Below are positions 9,451-17,320 of a stretch of DNA of 48,344 nucleotides, in pieces. The DNA comes from Balneolaceae bacterium (lineage in GTDB: Bacteria; Bacteroidota; Rhodothermia; Balneolales; Balneolaceae). The position numbers and the translations under genes are program-made. Numbering within the stretch: the first letter of the stretch is position 1; each line of letters starts with the position of its first letter. Under the pieces are notes generated by a model that worked only from the letters and a program-made list of their open reading frames with translations, did not search any database and was not told the DNA's origin. The stretch spans positions 1 to 48,344 of the forward strand of contig JAEPNO010000021.1 of assembly GCA_017643365.1 (NCBI GenBank). Direction: 5' to 3'.

Positions 9451-9891
9451 ATGATCACCTTTCCAGATTCTGAACCTCTTATCGAGTTTGCCTATCCATT
9501 AAGAAGCAGGTACGGCGAAACTGATAAGATGGGAGTGGTGTACCATGGGCACTTTCTCAATTATTTTGAAGTAGCTCGTACCGAAATGATTCGTTCATAC
9601 GGCATCACTTACAAACACATGGAAGACGAAGGAATTATGTTACCGGTAATTGACGCTGCATTAGCATTCAAAATTCCAGTACAGTACGACGAGCCCATTC
9701 AAGTTAAAGTGTTGATTTATGATCAACCGGGCATTCGATTAATTACGTATTACAAAGTAGTATCTGATATAACCAAAAAAGAATGTGTACATGGCAAGGT
9801 TACTCTTTGTTTTATGAGCGATGAAACCCGACGCCCCATTCGTGCGCCCAAGTATTTTATCGATAAGATGAACATCGCTATTTCGGGATAA
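9451..9891 (+). CDS. Acyl-CoA thioesterase, 4-hydroxybenzoyl-CoA thioesterase (YbgC) family
   Basis: A hot-dog-fold protein of 146 residues that probably hydrolyses acyl-CoA or acyl-ACP thioesters. The family motif is clear: RSRYGETDKMGVVYHGHFL with the catalytic Asp, followed by NYFEVARTEMIRSYG. I start it at the ATG at 9451, one base after the accA stop. A TTG 54 bp upstream would add 18 residues lying inside accA that have no hot-dog counterpart. Its place behind accA fits a role in fatty-acyl turnover; the substrate is not known. Confidence 0.87.
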   Translation: MITFPDSEPLIEFAYPLRSRYGETDKMGVVYHGHFLNYFEVARTEMIRSYGITYKHMEDEGIMLPVIDAALAFKIPVQYDEPIQVKVLIYDQPGIRLITYYKVVSDITKKECVHGKVTLCFMSDETRRPIRAPKYFIDKMNIAISG

Positions 9892-9901
9892 TTCACATTT
9901 C

Positions 9902-10402
9902 ATGAAAAGCACGATCCTAACATCGAATCAACAGCTGTATTATTTTTTACTGGTAGCTACCGGTTTGTTGTTTGTTTTTTCGATGGGACCGGGTCTTTTT
10001 GGTGATTCAAAAACAATGATTTCGTGGCAACATAAAATATTTCATTTAGTTTGTCACCAAGATGCATTTCGCTCGTACAGCATTAACGGTGCCACGATGG
10101 CTGTTTGTGCTCGTTGCTTTGGAATTTATTCTGCTTTATTCTGTGGGTTGGTGCTAGCTCCGATTGTCGCTCATATACGTTTTGTAAAAAGGAAACGAAT
10201 GGTGCAATTATTGGTAGCTACTATCGCACTAAATGTTGTGGATGTTATTGCAAATGCAGCTGAAATTTATACAAATACTTTGCACAGTCGGTTTATCTTA
10301 GGTGTACTGTTCGGGCTTTCAGTTACAGCTTTAATTACGGACGAATTTTTTAAAAGAATCATTTTAACGGAGGATATATATGGAACAACAAACATTGCCT
10401 AG
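9902..10402 (+). CDS. DUF2085 family integral membrane protein
   Basis: A membrane protein of 166 residues with about four helices. The DUF2085 signature is visible: HLVCHQDAFRSYSINGATMA followed by VCARCFGIYSA, with conserved Cys and His residues that could bind a metal or form disulfides. The function of the family is unknown. The 3' end overlaps the next gene by 23 bp, so the two are translationally linked. Confidence 0.82.
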   Translation: MKSTILTSNQQLYYFLLVATGLLFVFSMGPGLFGDSKTMISWQHKIFHLVCHQDAFRSYSINGATMAVCARCFGIYSALFCGLVLAPIVAHIRFVKRKRMVQLLVATIALNVVDVIANAAEIYTNTLHSRFILGVLFGLSVTALITDEFFKRIILTEDIYGTTNIA

Positions 10403-10934
10403 TTATTGGCCATCGGTAATGGTGGGTGCATTAATTATTGGTTTAATTCTATCGGTTTTAGGAATTGTGAGCCAATACATGCTAATAAGTAGTGAGCCTG
10501 TAGGTTCAAGTTTTACCTTACCCCAAGCAATTCAAACTTTTTCGTGTTTAGCGGGAGCAATTGGAGGTTTCTTCGCGGTTCGTCATTATGCAACTGAAAA
10601 TGAAATAACATTTCCGATTGGCAAAGGGGCTGTAATTGGATTTTTTACAGGTATGATGGGTGTTATCTTTAGTACGGTAATTAGTTTAGTCTGGCAATTT
10701 GTTATCGATCCTGAGTTGGATGATGCTGTGTACGAATGGGCAATCAGGAATTTAGAAGTTCAAAACCTTCCGCAACAGCAAATGGATATGGCAATGAATT
10801 TTATTCCGGAGCCCGGATCAATTACTACCTTACTTTGGGGCATCGGCTTCGGAATAGTAGTGTTGGGAGTATTAAATTTACTTTCGGGAATTATTGGAGC
10901 CAAAGTATTTGCTAAAGAAGAAGACGAATTTTAG
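10380..10934 (+). CDS. Integral membrane protein, unknown function (possibly DUF4199-like)
   Basis: I do not recognise this gene firmly. It encodes 184 residues with four hydrophobic segments at about 11-33, 50-66, 80-103 and 153-177, and a charged stretch about 110-140 rich in Asp, Glu and Gln between segments three and four. The layout resembles the four-helix DUF4199 proteins common in Bacteroidetes, but I cannot confirm that. The start has a good ribosome site, CGGAGGA, inside the end of the DUF2085 gene. Confidence 0.65.
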   Translation: MEQQTLPSYWPSVMVGALIIGLILSVLGIVSQYMLISSEPVGSSFTLPQAIQTFSCLAGAIGGFFAVRHYATENEITFPIGKGAVIGFFTGMMGVIFSTVISLVWQFVIDPELDDAVYEWAIRNLEVQNLPQQQMDMAMNFIPEPGSITTLLWGIGFGIVVLGVLNLLSGIIGAKVFAKEEDEF

Positions 10935-10964
10935 ATATCAATCAGAGAAAATTACACATTTAGT

Positions 10965-11915
10965 ATGGAAGAGGTAACAAATCAGGACGGGCAAATAGAG
11001 CTGGATAACCAATATATCTCCAAACCTCTTCCTTTTGTCGAGAAAAATGGTTTCCCGCACTGGCTAATGGCTTTAGTGTGGGTGCTCGTTGCATTTGTTG
11101 GGTTTAATATTGTCGGAGCCATCGTTGGAGGAGTTGGGGCAGTGCTCACCGCGCCCGATTTAACAGATGTTCAGGCTATAATGACATCTTTAGCCGAGAA
11201 TGTAAATGTGTTGTTCTGGGCAAATACCGCGGGACAGGTGCTTGTATTGGCTTTAGGAACGTTGTTGATCGTAAAGCTAAGTGCAGCGAGAGGCGAGCGT
11301 AAGAAGTTTCTTCGCCTTCAGCTGTCAAAGAATGTGTGGCAAGTAACTGGAATAACTACAGTTTTGATTGTAGCCGTTTTCCCCACAGTTACATTTTTGG
11401 GATGGCTGAATTCCTTTGTTCCTGCACCCGATTTTATGGTAGAAGTGCAGGAATCGATGATGGAAATGATTACCAAATTCCTGAAATCTGATAATGCACT
11501 CATAATGGGGATAATACATATTGGTTTCGTTCCGGCTATTTGCGAAGAAATCATGTATCGTGGGTATGTTCAACGATCATTAGAAAAAAGTGGCGGAATA
11601 TGGATGGCTATCCTCGTGTCTGGGTTCATATTCGGAGCTTACCATCTGCAGATAACAAATATTCTGCCACTTGCTTTTTTAGGGATAGTACTGGCCTATG
11701 TAACCTACATCTCAGATAGTTTAATACCGGCAATGGTTGCACATTTAATCAACAATGGCGGGCAAGTGATTGCAAGCTCCTTCTATCCTGAAATGCTAGA
11801 ACAAACTATTACTCCCGAAACCGAAATGCCATGGTTACTCATTCTTTTAAGTATTATTGTATCTTCAGCGTTAGTTTACCTGTTGTATAGAATGAAACCT
11901 AACCACGAAGCATGA
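10965..11915 (+). CDS. CPBP family intramembrane metalloprotease (Abi/CAAX protease-like)
   Basis: A multi-spanning protein of 316 residues. The three family motifs are present: EEIMYR (EExxxR) at about 195, FGAYH (FxxxH) at about 223, and HLINN (HxxxN) at about 263. These residues form the glutamate/histidine active site of Rce1-like proteases. A hydrophilic N-terminal tail of about 35 residues comes first. In bacteria such proteins process peptides or act in immunity to bacteriocins; the substrate here is unknown. Its stop overlaps the ATG of the DUF2007 gene (ATGA). Confidence 0.87.
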   Translation: MEEVTNQDGQIELDNQYISKPLPFVEKNGFPHWLMALVWVLVAFVGFNIVGAIVGGVGAVLTAPDLTDVQAIMTSLAENVNVLFWANTAGQVLVLALGTLLIVKLSAARGERKKFLRLQLSKNVWQVTGITTVLIVAVFPTVTFLGWLNSFVPAPDFMVEVQESMMEMITKFLKSDNALIMGIIHIGFVPAICEEIMYRGYVQRSLEKSGGIWMAILVSGFIFGAYHLQITNILPLAFLGIVLAYVTYISDSLIPAMVAHLINNGGQVIASSFYPEMLEQTITPETEMPWLLILLSIIVSSALVYLLYRMKPNHEA

Positions 11916-12208
11916 GTTTATTTGATCATCCAAAGCCCAACGATATAGAAAACTGGGTATGTGTTCTGGAAAGTGGAACCGAGTACGAAGTTGACATGGC
12001 ACAGAACTATCTAAAGAATTTAAAAATCCCGTCAAATATCCTATCCAAACGGGATACGGCGTATAGTTTGCAGATTGGCGAAATGTCATCGATCTATTTA
12101 TATGTGCCTGTTGAGTTTGAGAAAAAAGCGCGACAAGCACTCGAAGAATTAGATGATGCCGAGTTCGAAGGATTTGAGGACGACGAAGAAGGAGATTCGG
12201 TTGAGTAA
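11912..12208 (+). CDS. DUF2007 family protein
   Basis: A small soluble protein of 98 residues. The pattern WVCVLESGTEYEVDMAQNYL, then a middle strand (IPSNIL) and VPVEFEKKARQALEEL, matches DUF2007, a ferredoxin-like domain called a putative signal-transducing protein. The C-terminus is very acidic (EFEGFEDDEEGDSVE). It overlaps the protease gene by 4 bp upstream and cdsA by 8 bp downstream, so it is translated within a tightly coupled run. Confidence 0.8.
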   Translation: MSLFDHPKPNDIENWVCVLESGTEYEVDMAQNYLKNLKIPSNILSKRDTAYSLQIGEMSSIYLYVPVEFEKKARQALEELDDAEFEGFEDDEEGDSVE

Positions 12209-13022
12209 TTTAGTTCAGCGAATACTTTTTGCGGTTCCGGCTGCAGCATTATTTGTTTGGATAACATGGCTGGGTGGTTGGTACTTTCAAATGATGATGT
12301 TGATCATTGGATTCTTTGTAATTCAAGAGATGATCAAAATGTTTGCTAATTCTGGCACACCTACCGATGCGCTTTTTCCATATAGCATTGGTTTGTGGAT
12401 CATGCTCTCACCAACTATACCCTTTGCCTTCGAAATCGGGATCGGGATTTTAGTACTCTTTCTTTCTATCCAAACTTTCAACCAAGCGGAAGTTTCTCAT
12501 CATAAACTTTCTACCACAATTTTCGCAGGCATTTATGCCCCAATTGGTTTTCTATGCTTCTATTTGATCAATCAAATGGGGAGCGGAACCGATGGTTTTG
12601 TCCTGAGTATGATGCTGATGTTTATGGTTTGGGGTAGCGATGTTTTCGCTTATTTCGGGGGTAAAACTTTTGGTAAACGTCCACTAGCACCACTAATCAG
12701 CCCAAAGAAAACATGGGAAGGTTTCTTCTCAGGGTATATAGGTAGTTTGTTTGGCGCATCGGTTGTCTATTTCCTATTTCCACTCACAATGCCCATCGCT
12801 TTCGTTTACGTAATCCCATTATCAATACTGGCTGCAACTTTTGGTCCTATTGGCGATCTGTTAGAAAGTAAGCTCAAGCGCCGTGCTAAAATGAAAGATT
12901 CCTCCACCATACTTCCCGGTCATGGAGGGTTCTTCGATCGGTTTGATGCTTTAATTATGGCTGCCCCGGTTGCTTATATATTTCTGCACATTCTTCAAAA
13001 AACGGGTGTTTTATCCATCTAA
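12201..13022 (+). CDS. cdsA: Phosphatidate cytidylyltransferase (CDP-diacylglycerol synthase)
   Basis: Makes CDP-diacylglycerol from phosphatidate and CTP at the inner membrane, the branch point of phospholipid synthesis. The protein has many membrane helices and the CdsA signature near the C-terminus: SKLKRRAKMKDSS, then ILPGHGGFFDRFDAL. GGKTFGKRPL and SPKKTWEGFF are also typical. I choose the TTG at 12201, giving 273 residues, because AAGGAG lies 6 bases upstream and the product then matches family length; a longer ATG form from 12153 would add a polar tail encoded inside DUF2007. Confidence 0.93.
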   Translation: MSNLVQRILFAVPAAALFVWITWLGGWYFQMMMLIIGFFVIQEMIKMFANSGTPTDALFPYSIGLWIMLSPTIPFAFEIGIGILVLFLSIQTFNQAEVSHHKLSTTIFAGIYAPIGFLCFYLINQMGSGTDGFVLSMMLMFMVWGSDVFAYFGGKTFGKRPLAPLISPKKTWEGFFSGYIGSLFGASVVYFLFPLTMPIAFVYVIPLSILAATFGPIGDLLESKLKRRAKMKDSSTILPGHGGFFDRFDALIMAAPVAYIFLHILQKTGVLSI

Positions 13023-13071
13023 ACGAAATGATATAGGAACAGGTTAAGTTTTCCAGTTAAAATCAGCGTTT

Positions 13072-13971
13072 ATGAAAAAGATTGTACTAACAGGCGGAAC
13101 CGGTTTTATTGGTAAAGAACTTCGAAGATTGCTGCTTCAGGAAGGGCATTATCTCACCATTGTAACACGTAGTCCTAAAAAATACGAAGACGAAAAAGCG
13201 AAAAATCAGCAGTTTATTGCCTGGGATGGTGATCTAACTTCAGCCATGAACGAAGCCGATATCGTGATTCATCTTGCCGGCGAAAACGTGTTCAGCCAAC
13301 GATGGTCTGACGAGGTGAAGAAGAAAATCTACAATAGTAGAATCGAAGGTACTCGTACTTTGGTTGATGCCATGCGAGCAGCTGAATCTAAACCGGAATT
13401 ATTTATTTCAGCTTCAGCCTCAGGCTATTATGGGGATGGGGGTGATTCCATCAGAACGGAGGATGATCCAGCTGCTGATGATTTTCTCGCGAAAGTATGT
13501 GCCGATTGGGAAGCCGAAGCTCAGAAAGCCACCGAATTAGGAGTGCGAGTTGCTAATCCTCGGATCGGAATAGTGCTTGAAAAGGACGGTGGTGCCATGG
13601 AAAAAATGATTCCGCCTTTTCAGTTTTTTGTTGGTGGTCCGGTTGGTGATGGAAAGCAATATATGAGTTGGATTCATCGCGACGATTTGATCAATGCGTT
13701 ATTATTTCCCATCGAAAATGAAAATATTGAAGGAGCCTATAATGTGTGTGCTCCAGAGCCGGTTACTATGAATTTATTTGCAGATGTACTCGGCGACGTG
13801 ATGAATCGACCGGTACTTTTTCGAGTGCCAAAAATCGCGCTTCAACTTATGTACGGCGAAGGCGCAAAACCAATTCTCGACAGCATCCGCATGAAACCAA
13901 AAGTATTGCAAGAACATGGCTTCGATTTTAGGTACGATGACCTCGAAGAAGCACTCGCTGATATTGTTTAG
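13072..13971 (+). CDS. TIGR01777 family NAD(P)-binding oxidoreductase (YfcH/SDR39-like)
   Basis: An extended short-chain dehydrogenase/epimerase-like protein of 299 residues. The Rossmann motif GGTGFIG is at about 7-13, followed by VIHLAGENVFSQRWSDEVKK, ISASASGYYGD (active-site-like Tyr) and MSWIHRDDL. A C-terminal DUF1731-like segment (PKVLQEHGFDFRY) ends the protein. This combination is typical of TIGR01777 proteins, whose reaction is not established. It follows cdsA after about 50 bp and probably ends that gene run. Confidence 0.88.
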   Translation: MKKIVLTGGTGFIGKELRRLLLQEGHYLTIVTRSPKKYEDEKAKNQQFIAWDGDLTSAMNEADIVIHLAGENVFSQRWSDEVKKKIYNSRIEGTRTLVDAMRAAESKPELFISASASGYYGDGGDSIRTEDDPAADDFLAKVCADWEAEAQKATELGVRVANPRIGIVLEKDGGAMEKMIPPFQFFVGGPVGDGKQYMSWIHRDDLINALLFPIENENIEGAYNVCAPEPVTMNLFADVLGDVMNRPVLFRVPKIALQLMYGEGAKPILDSIRMKPKVLQEHGFDFRYDDLEEALADIV

Positions 13972-14010
13972 GTTTTACATATATTGTACCGAATTAAGTA
14001 TGAATTTGGT

Positions 14011-14301
14011 ATGAAAAGAATCAACATCGAAAAAAATATCCGCCCTGTTTCGGATTTCAGAACAAATGCAGCGGCTCTCCTCGATTACATTAAAAAAGAA
14101 AGAGAACCACTAGTCATTACTCAAAATGGCAGAAGTTCTGGGGTATTAATCAGCGTAGCCGACTACGAAGAAATCATGGGTAAACTGGAAATAATTGAAG
14201 AGCTAGAGCAAGCTAGATTTGAATTGAAGCAAGGGAAAACGATCAGCCATAAACAAGTGATTCAGCAATTAAAGGAAAAAGTAGCTGAGCATGAGAATTG
14301 A
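14011..14301 (+). CDS. Phd/YefM-family antitoxin
   Basis: A 96-residue protein with the Phd fold: NIRPVSDFRTNAAALLDYIK binds DNA and dimerises, PLVITQNGRSSGVLISVADYEEI continues the fold, and the Glu/Gln-rich C-terminal helix would bind the toxin. Such antitoxins repress their own operon. I prefer the ATG at 14011; an upstream TTG at 13984 in the same frame would add nine residues. The end overlaps the toxin gene by 11 bp, the usual coupling of such pairs. Confidence 0.9.
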   Translation: MKRINIEKNIRPVSDFRTNAAALLDYIKKEREPLVITQNGRSSGVLISVADYEEIMGKLEIIEELEQARFELKQGKTISHKQVIQQLKEKVAEHEN

Positions 14302-14575
14302 GTGGTCTTCAACGGCTAATAAAGATGCACTCTCGATCATTGAATATATTAGCGAAGATGACCCGGTTTCTGCACTGGCTTTAATCGAAGCAATTGAAGA
14401 AGGATTAGAAGCTGTAGCAGAATTACCGGAAATGGGAAGAATCGTTCCTGAATTTATGATTCCATCAATAAGAGAACTGATTATAAAAGAGCATTACCGC
14501 GTGATCTATGAGATTAGAACCGAAGTAATTTTAGTCTCGACTATACGCCATGCAAGACGAAAACCACTTACTTAA
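14291..14575 (+). CDS. ParE/RelE-superfamily toxin
   Basis: A 94-residue toxin of the ParE/RelE fold: WSSTANKDALSIIEYISEDDP, the helix pair ending LPEMGRIVPEF, then RELIIKEHYRVIYEI and a basic end (RHARRKPLT). ParE members poison gyrase and RelE members cleave mRNA at the ribosome; the first helix pair and lack of a clear RelE catalytic set favour ParE, but this is not certain. It overlaps the antitoxin upstream and shares its last 4 bp with the opposite-strand lipoprotein gene. Confidence 0.88.
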   Translation: MRIEWSSTANKDALSIIEYISEDDPVSALALIEAIEEGLEAVAELPEMGRIVPEFMIPSIRELIIKEHYRVIYEIRTEVILVSTIRHARRKPLT

Positions 14576-17208
14576 TCGCTTTCTTTATTAATCGTCCAGC
14601 AACGTAAACCTTCTCTCGTTTGAGCAATAAGCTCATACAAACCGTCTTTATTTAAATCTGCAATAACCGGGTATTCCATTCCGGAAGTTGGTATGCTGAA
14701 AATCCGACGACCGGTTAGCACTTCCCAAGCAAATAAGCGCCCGAAGTCGGCCAGTGCAAGAACTTCATCGCGGTTATCACCGTTAATATCCAAGATCTGC
14801 GGCGCCATAGTAATTGAAGAAGGTTGTCCTAGATTGTGAGTGAGCTCCAGTCCCCCCGATGGATTAAACATAAGAATTGATCCATTTACAGACTGTGCAA
14901 GATATAAGTCGGATCGGTAAAACCCGGAACTGTCCCGAAGCAAAACGTTTTCTTCTACCGAGAGTTTATTTAATTGGCTGCTGGTGGCATACAACGACTT
15001 TATGGCAATGGAATCCATTTGTACACTAATCGAAAGTGAATCCGCAAAACCAGGATTTTGCCCAATAGAGTATAAATAACCATCAGAACCGGCACCAAGA
15101 AGTTTATTGTCGAAAACAACCGGAGTTGCATTAAAACCGGCGTTTATAAATGTTGGATAACCCCGCCGTACCGCTCCTGTTCGTTGCCATCCGTGTAGAA
15201 TATTTTGCGATACCACCCAAACGGCCCACTCGCCATCAACTTGAGCGTGCAAGGGCGCATGCCGTACAACAGCACTTGTAAATTGTGGCCAGCCCCTAAG
15301 GTTTTGCCCACGTCCATCAACCACATGTATTTTACGACTCTCAGTTGGCACAATGATCTCCGGAATTCCATTTCTAGATACATCCGAAACCACAATTGGT
15401 GCACTAATTCGCTCCCCAATTTCGATTGGGAATTGAGGCAACGCTCGGCCCAATTCATTCCAGGCATACACTTTTGATCCGGCAGCTTGAATAATTACAG
15501 GTTGACCATTTCCATACCAATCATACAAAATCGGGCTTCCGATGGGCACATCGCCCTCATTAGTTTGTGCCTGCATCACAGAAGTACCATCAAAAGCAAC
15601 GGCTTCGATCCGGCCGGTTGTTGTTGAAAAGATGATTTCGTCTGATATATTTCCAACAATATTGCTAAGCACCGGTTGTCCGGCAAGCTCCTCGCTGAGC
15701 AGTGGAAGTACCCAAAGCTCATCATAGGGCTGTGTTGAGCCTTCTTCAGTAACTGATTTAAAGGTAAAATTAACCGATTTATTAATGTTTTGAGTAAAGC
15801 TCATCGTAAGAATATCATACCCGCCTATTAATCCATCGAGCGGGGTGTCGCGCATCATCAAAGGGTCTAAAAACTTCATGAAGTTCGACGTATTCACCCA
15901 AACAAATCCACTCACCCCATCGGAGAATTGAGCTTTAGTGGATCGGAAAGTATCGTCGTAATACACGGTGCGGCGACGAGTTCGATCGGCATCTACACTC
16001 TCAGCAAGTCCACGTCGTTTCGCCATTACAACAACATCCTGCGAAAAGGCGAGGTAGAAATCAGTAAATAAACTCAGGTTTCCACCAAGCAAAGAACTCA
16101 ACAATTTACTTTTTATATAAAACGAGTTGCCTTGTTCTATAATTAATCCTTGAGCGGCGAATTCCCGTAAACGTGATTTTAAAGAGATCGAGTTTTCAAG
16201 ATTTCTGAGAAATAAATATTCACCGTCTGTTAATAAACCGGATTCTGGAAAGGCTACAATTCCGAGTTCACTATCTAATGAAAGTGCTAGTTCTCGGTAT
16301 AACTCAGGGTCAGAAAAAAAGACTGAATCCAAAGGGAAATCTGAATCTATGTTGCGATCGGGGACGAGTGTTGGTTGATTTCTGAGAAGTGAAAAAGCAG
16401 CCGCATTTCCGGCAATGTATCGATCCAGTATAATGGGCGAATTTTCAGTACTCAATGAGTGTGTTAGCGCAGATTTTGCTGTGTCGATGGTGGCGATGAC
16501 ACCGGTTAATTCAAATCCTGTCGATATGTCTTCATCAGCATTGAAAATGAGCTCAGCGGGAGCAAACCCATTAAATGCTTCCATAATTTGAGGGCGATAT
16601 CCAACGGTGATAAATTGTTGTACCCAGCGATCTAGCTCGGCGGTATTTAACACCATAGCACCTGAACGTGGAGCTTGTTGGAACTGCATTCCATCTTGAA
16701 GACCAATGTACGTTCTTAAAGCACTTTCAACGGCTAAACTCGATTCTGAAAAAACAACCCAATCATGAATCTGAGCGGCATACATCAACGATTCTTTAAA
16801 ATACAGTTTATGAATTGTGAGTCCGTTAAAGCTGTAATAATTTTGTTCGAATGGCTCGTAAAAAGCCGGGGCTACTTCATCAAGTTGAGCAGTGGTTTCA
16901 GCAATCCAAATAAATTGTGAGCTTGTAGATGCTGCCGGATATAAAACCAAGCCTTTTAAATTGAGTTTCGATAAGATGCTGTCGGGCAATTCGCCTAATT
17001 GTTGAATCGCTCCGGGAGTAAGATCGTCTAAAATAGAAGCGTAATCGGTGGTGCCGATATTTGCTAGTTGTACACCGGTTTTTGGTGTGATAAGAAAGGT
17101 TGATTCGCCCGGTATTAATTGCTCCCAGCTCTGTTTTTTAACGCTGTTACACCCCAGAAAAAGTGTTATGCAAAAAAAGGTAATGAATAGTTGAACAGTA
17201 CGTTGCAT
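14572..17208 (-). CDS. Large lipoprotein: DUF3352-like N-terminal region and VCBS/FG-GAP-type propeller
   Basis: A predicted lipoprotein of 878 residues; the signal peptide ends in the lipobox LFLGC (Cys at about 20). The first roughly 500 residues resemble DUF3352-like envelope proteins: repeated strand-rich blocks about self-contained domains such as FIWIAETTAQLDEV and DWVVFSESSLAVESAL. The last 350 residues form a propeller with calcium-site-like repeats, DVSRNGIPEIIVP, DINGDNRDEVLAL and DLNKDGLYELIAQ. I know no named function; the parts suggest a surface or periplasmic scaffold. It diverges from the BatA-like gene and converges on the toxin gene. Confidence 0.72.
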   Translation of the reverse strand: MQRTVQLFITFFCITLFLGCNSVKKQSWEQLIPGESTFLITPKTGVQLANIGTTDYASILDDLTPGAIQQLGELPDSILSKLNLKGLVLYPAASTSSQFIWIAETTAQLDEVAPAFYEPFEQNYYSFNGLTIHKLYFKESLMYAAQIHDWVVFSESSLAVESALRTYIGLQDGMQFQQAPRSGAMVLNTAELDRWVQQFITVGYRPQIMEAFNGFAPAELIFNADEDISTGFELTGVIATIDTAKSALTHSLSTENSPIILDRYIAGNAAAFSLLRNQPTLVPDRNIDSDFPLDSVFFSDPELYRELALSLDSELGIVAFPESGLLTDGEYLFLRNLENSISLKSRLREFAAQGLIIEQGNSFYIKSKLLSSLLGGNLSLFTDFYLAFSQDVVVMAKRRGLAESVDADRTRRRTVYYDDTFRSTKAQFSDGVSGFVWVNTSNFMKFLDPLMMRDTPLDGLIGGYDILTMSFTQNINKSVNFTFKSVTEEGSTQPYDELWVLPLLSEELAGQPVLSNIVGNISDEIIFSTTTGRIEAVAFDGTSVMQAQTNEGDVPIGSPILYDWYGNGQPVIIQAAGSKVYAWNELGRALPQFPIEIGERISAPIVVSDVSRNGIPEIIVPTESRKIHVVDGRGQNLRGWPQFTSAVVRHAPLHAQVDGEWAVWVVSQNILHGWQRTGAVRRGYPTFINAGFNATPVVFDNKLLGAGSDGYLYSIGQNPGFADSLSISVQMDSIAIKSLYATSSQLNKLSVEENVLLRDSSGFYRSDLYLAQSVNGSILMFNPSGGLELTHNLGQPSSITMAPQILDINGDNRDEVLALADFGRLFAWEVLTGRRIFSIPTSGMEYPVIADLNKDGLYELIAQTREGLRCWTINKESD

Positions 17209-17268
17209 AAATGGAATTATAGACCGCTTTTTTGAATATTATATACTAAGTGAGTAATTCTTATTTCG

Positions 17269-17276
17269 TAGATTTG
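17269..17276 (+). promoter_or_regulatory. Candidate TAnnTTTG -7 box upstream of the BatA-like gene
   Basis: TAGATTTG is an exact match to TAnnTTTG, 45 bp before the ATG at 17321, in the gap between two divergent genes. The nearest TTTG upstream (17231) is too far away to be a standard -33 element. Confidence 0.35.
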
Positions 17277-17320
17277 TTCCGGCACTAAAGCGCCCCTAAA
17301 ATAATATTTTTTGATCCATA

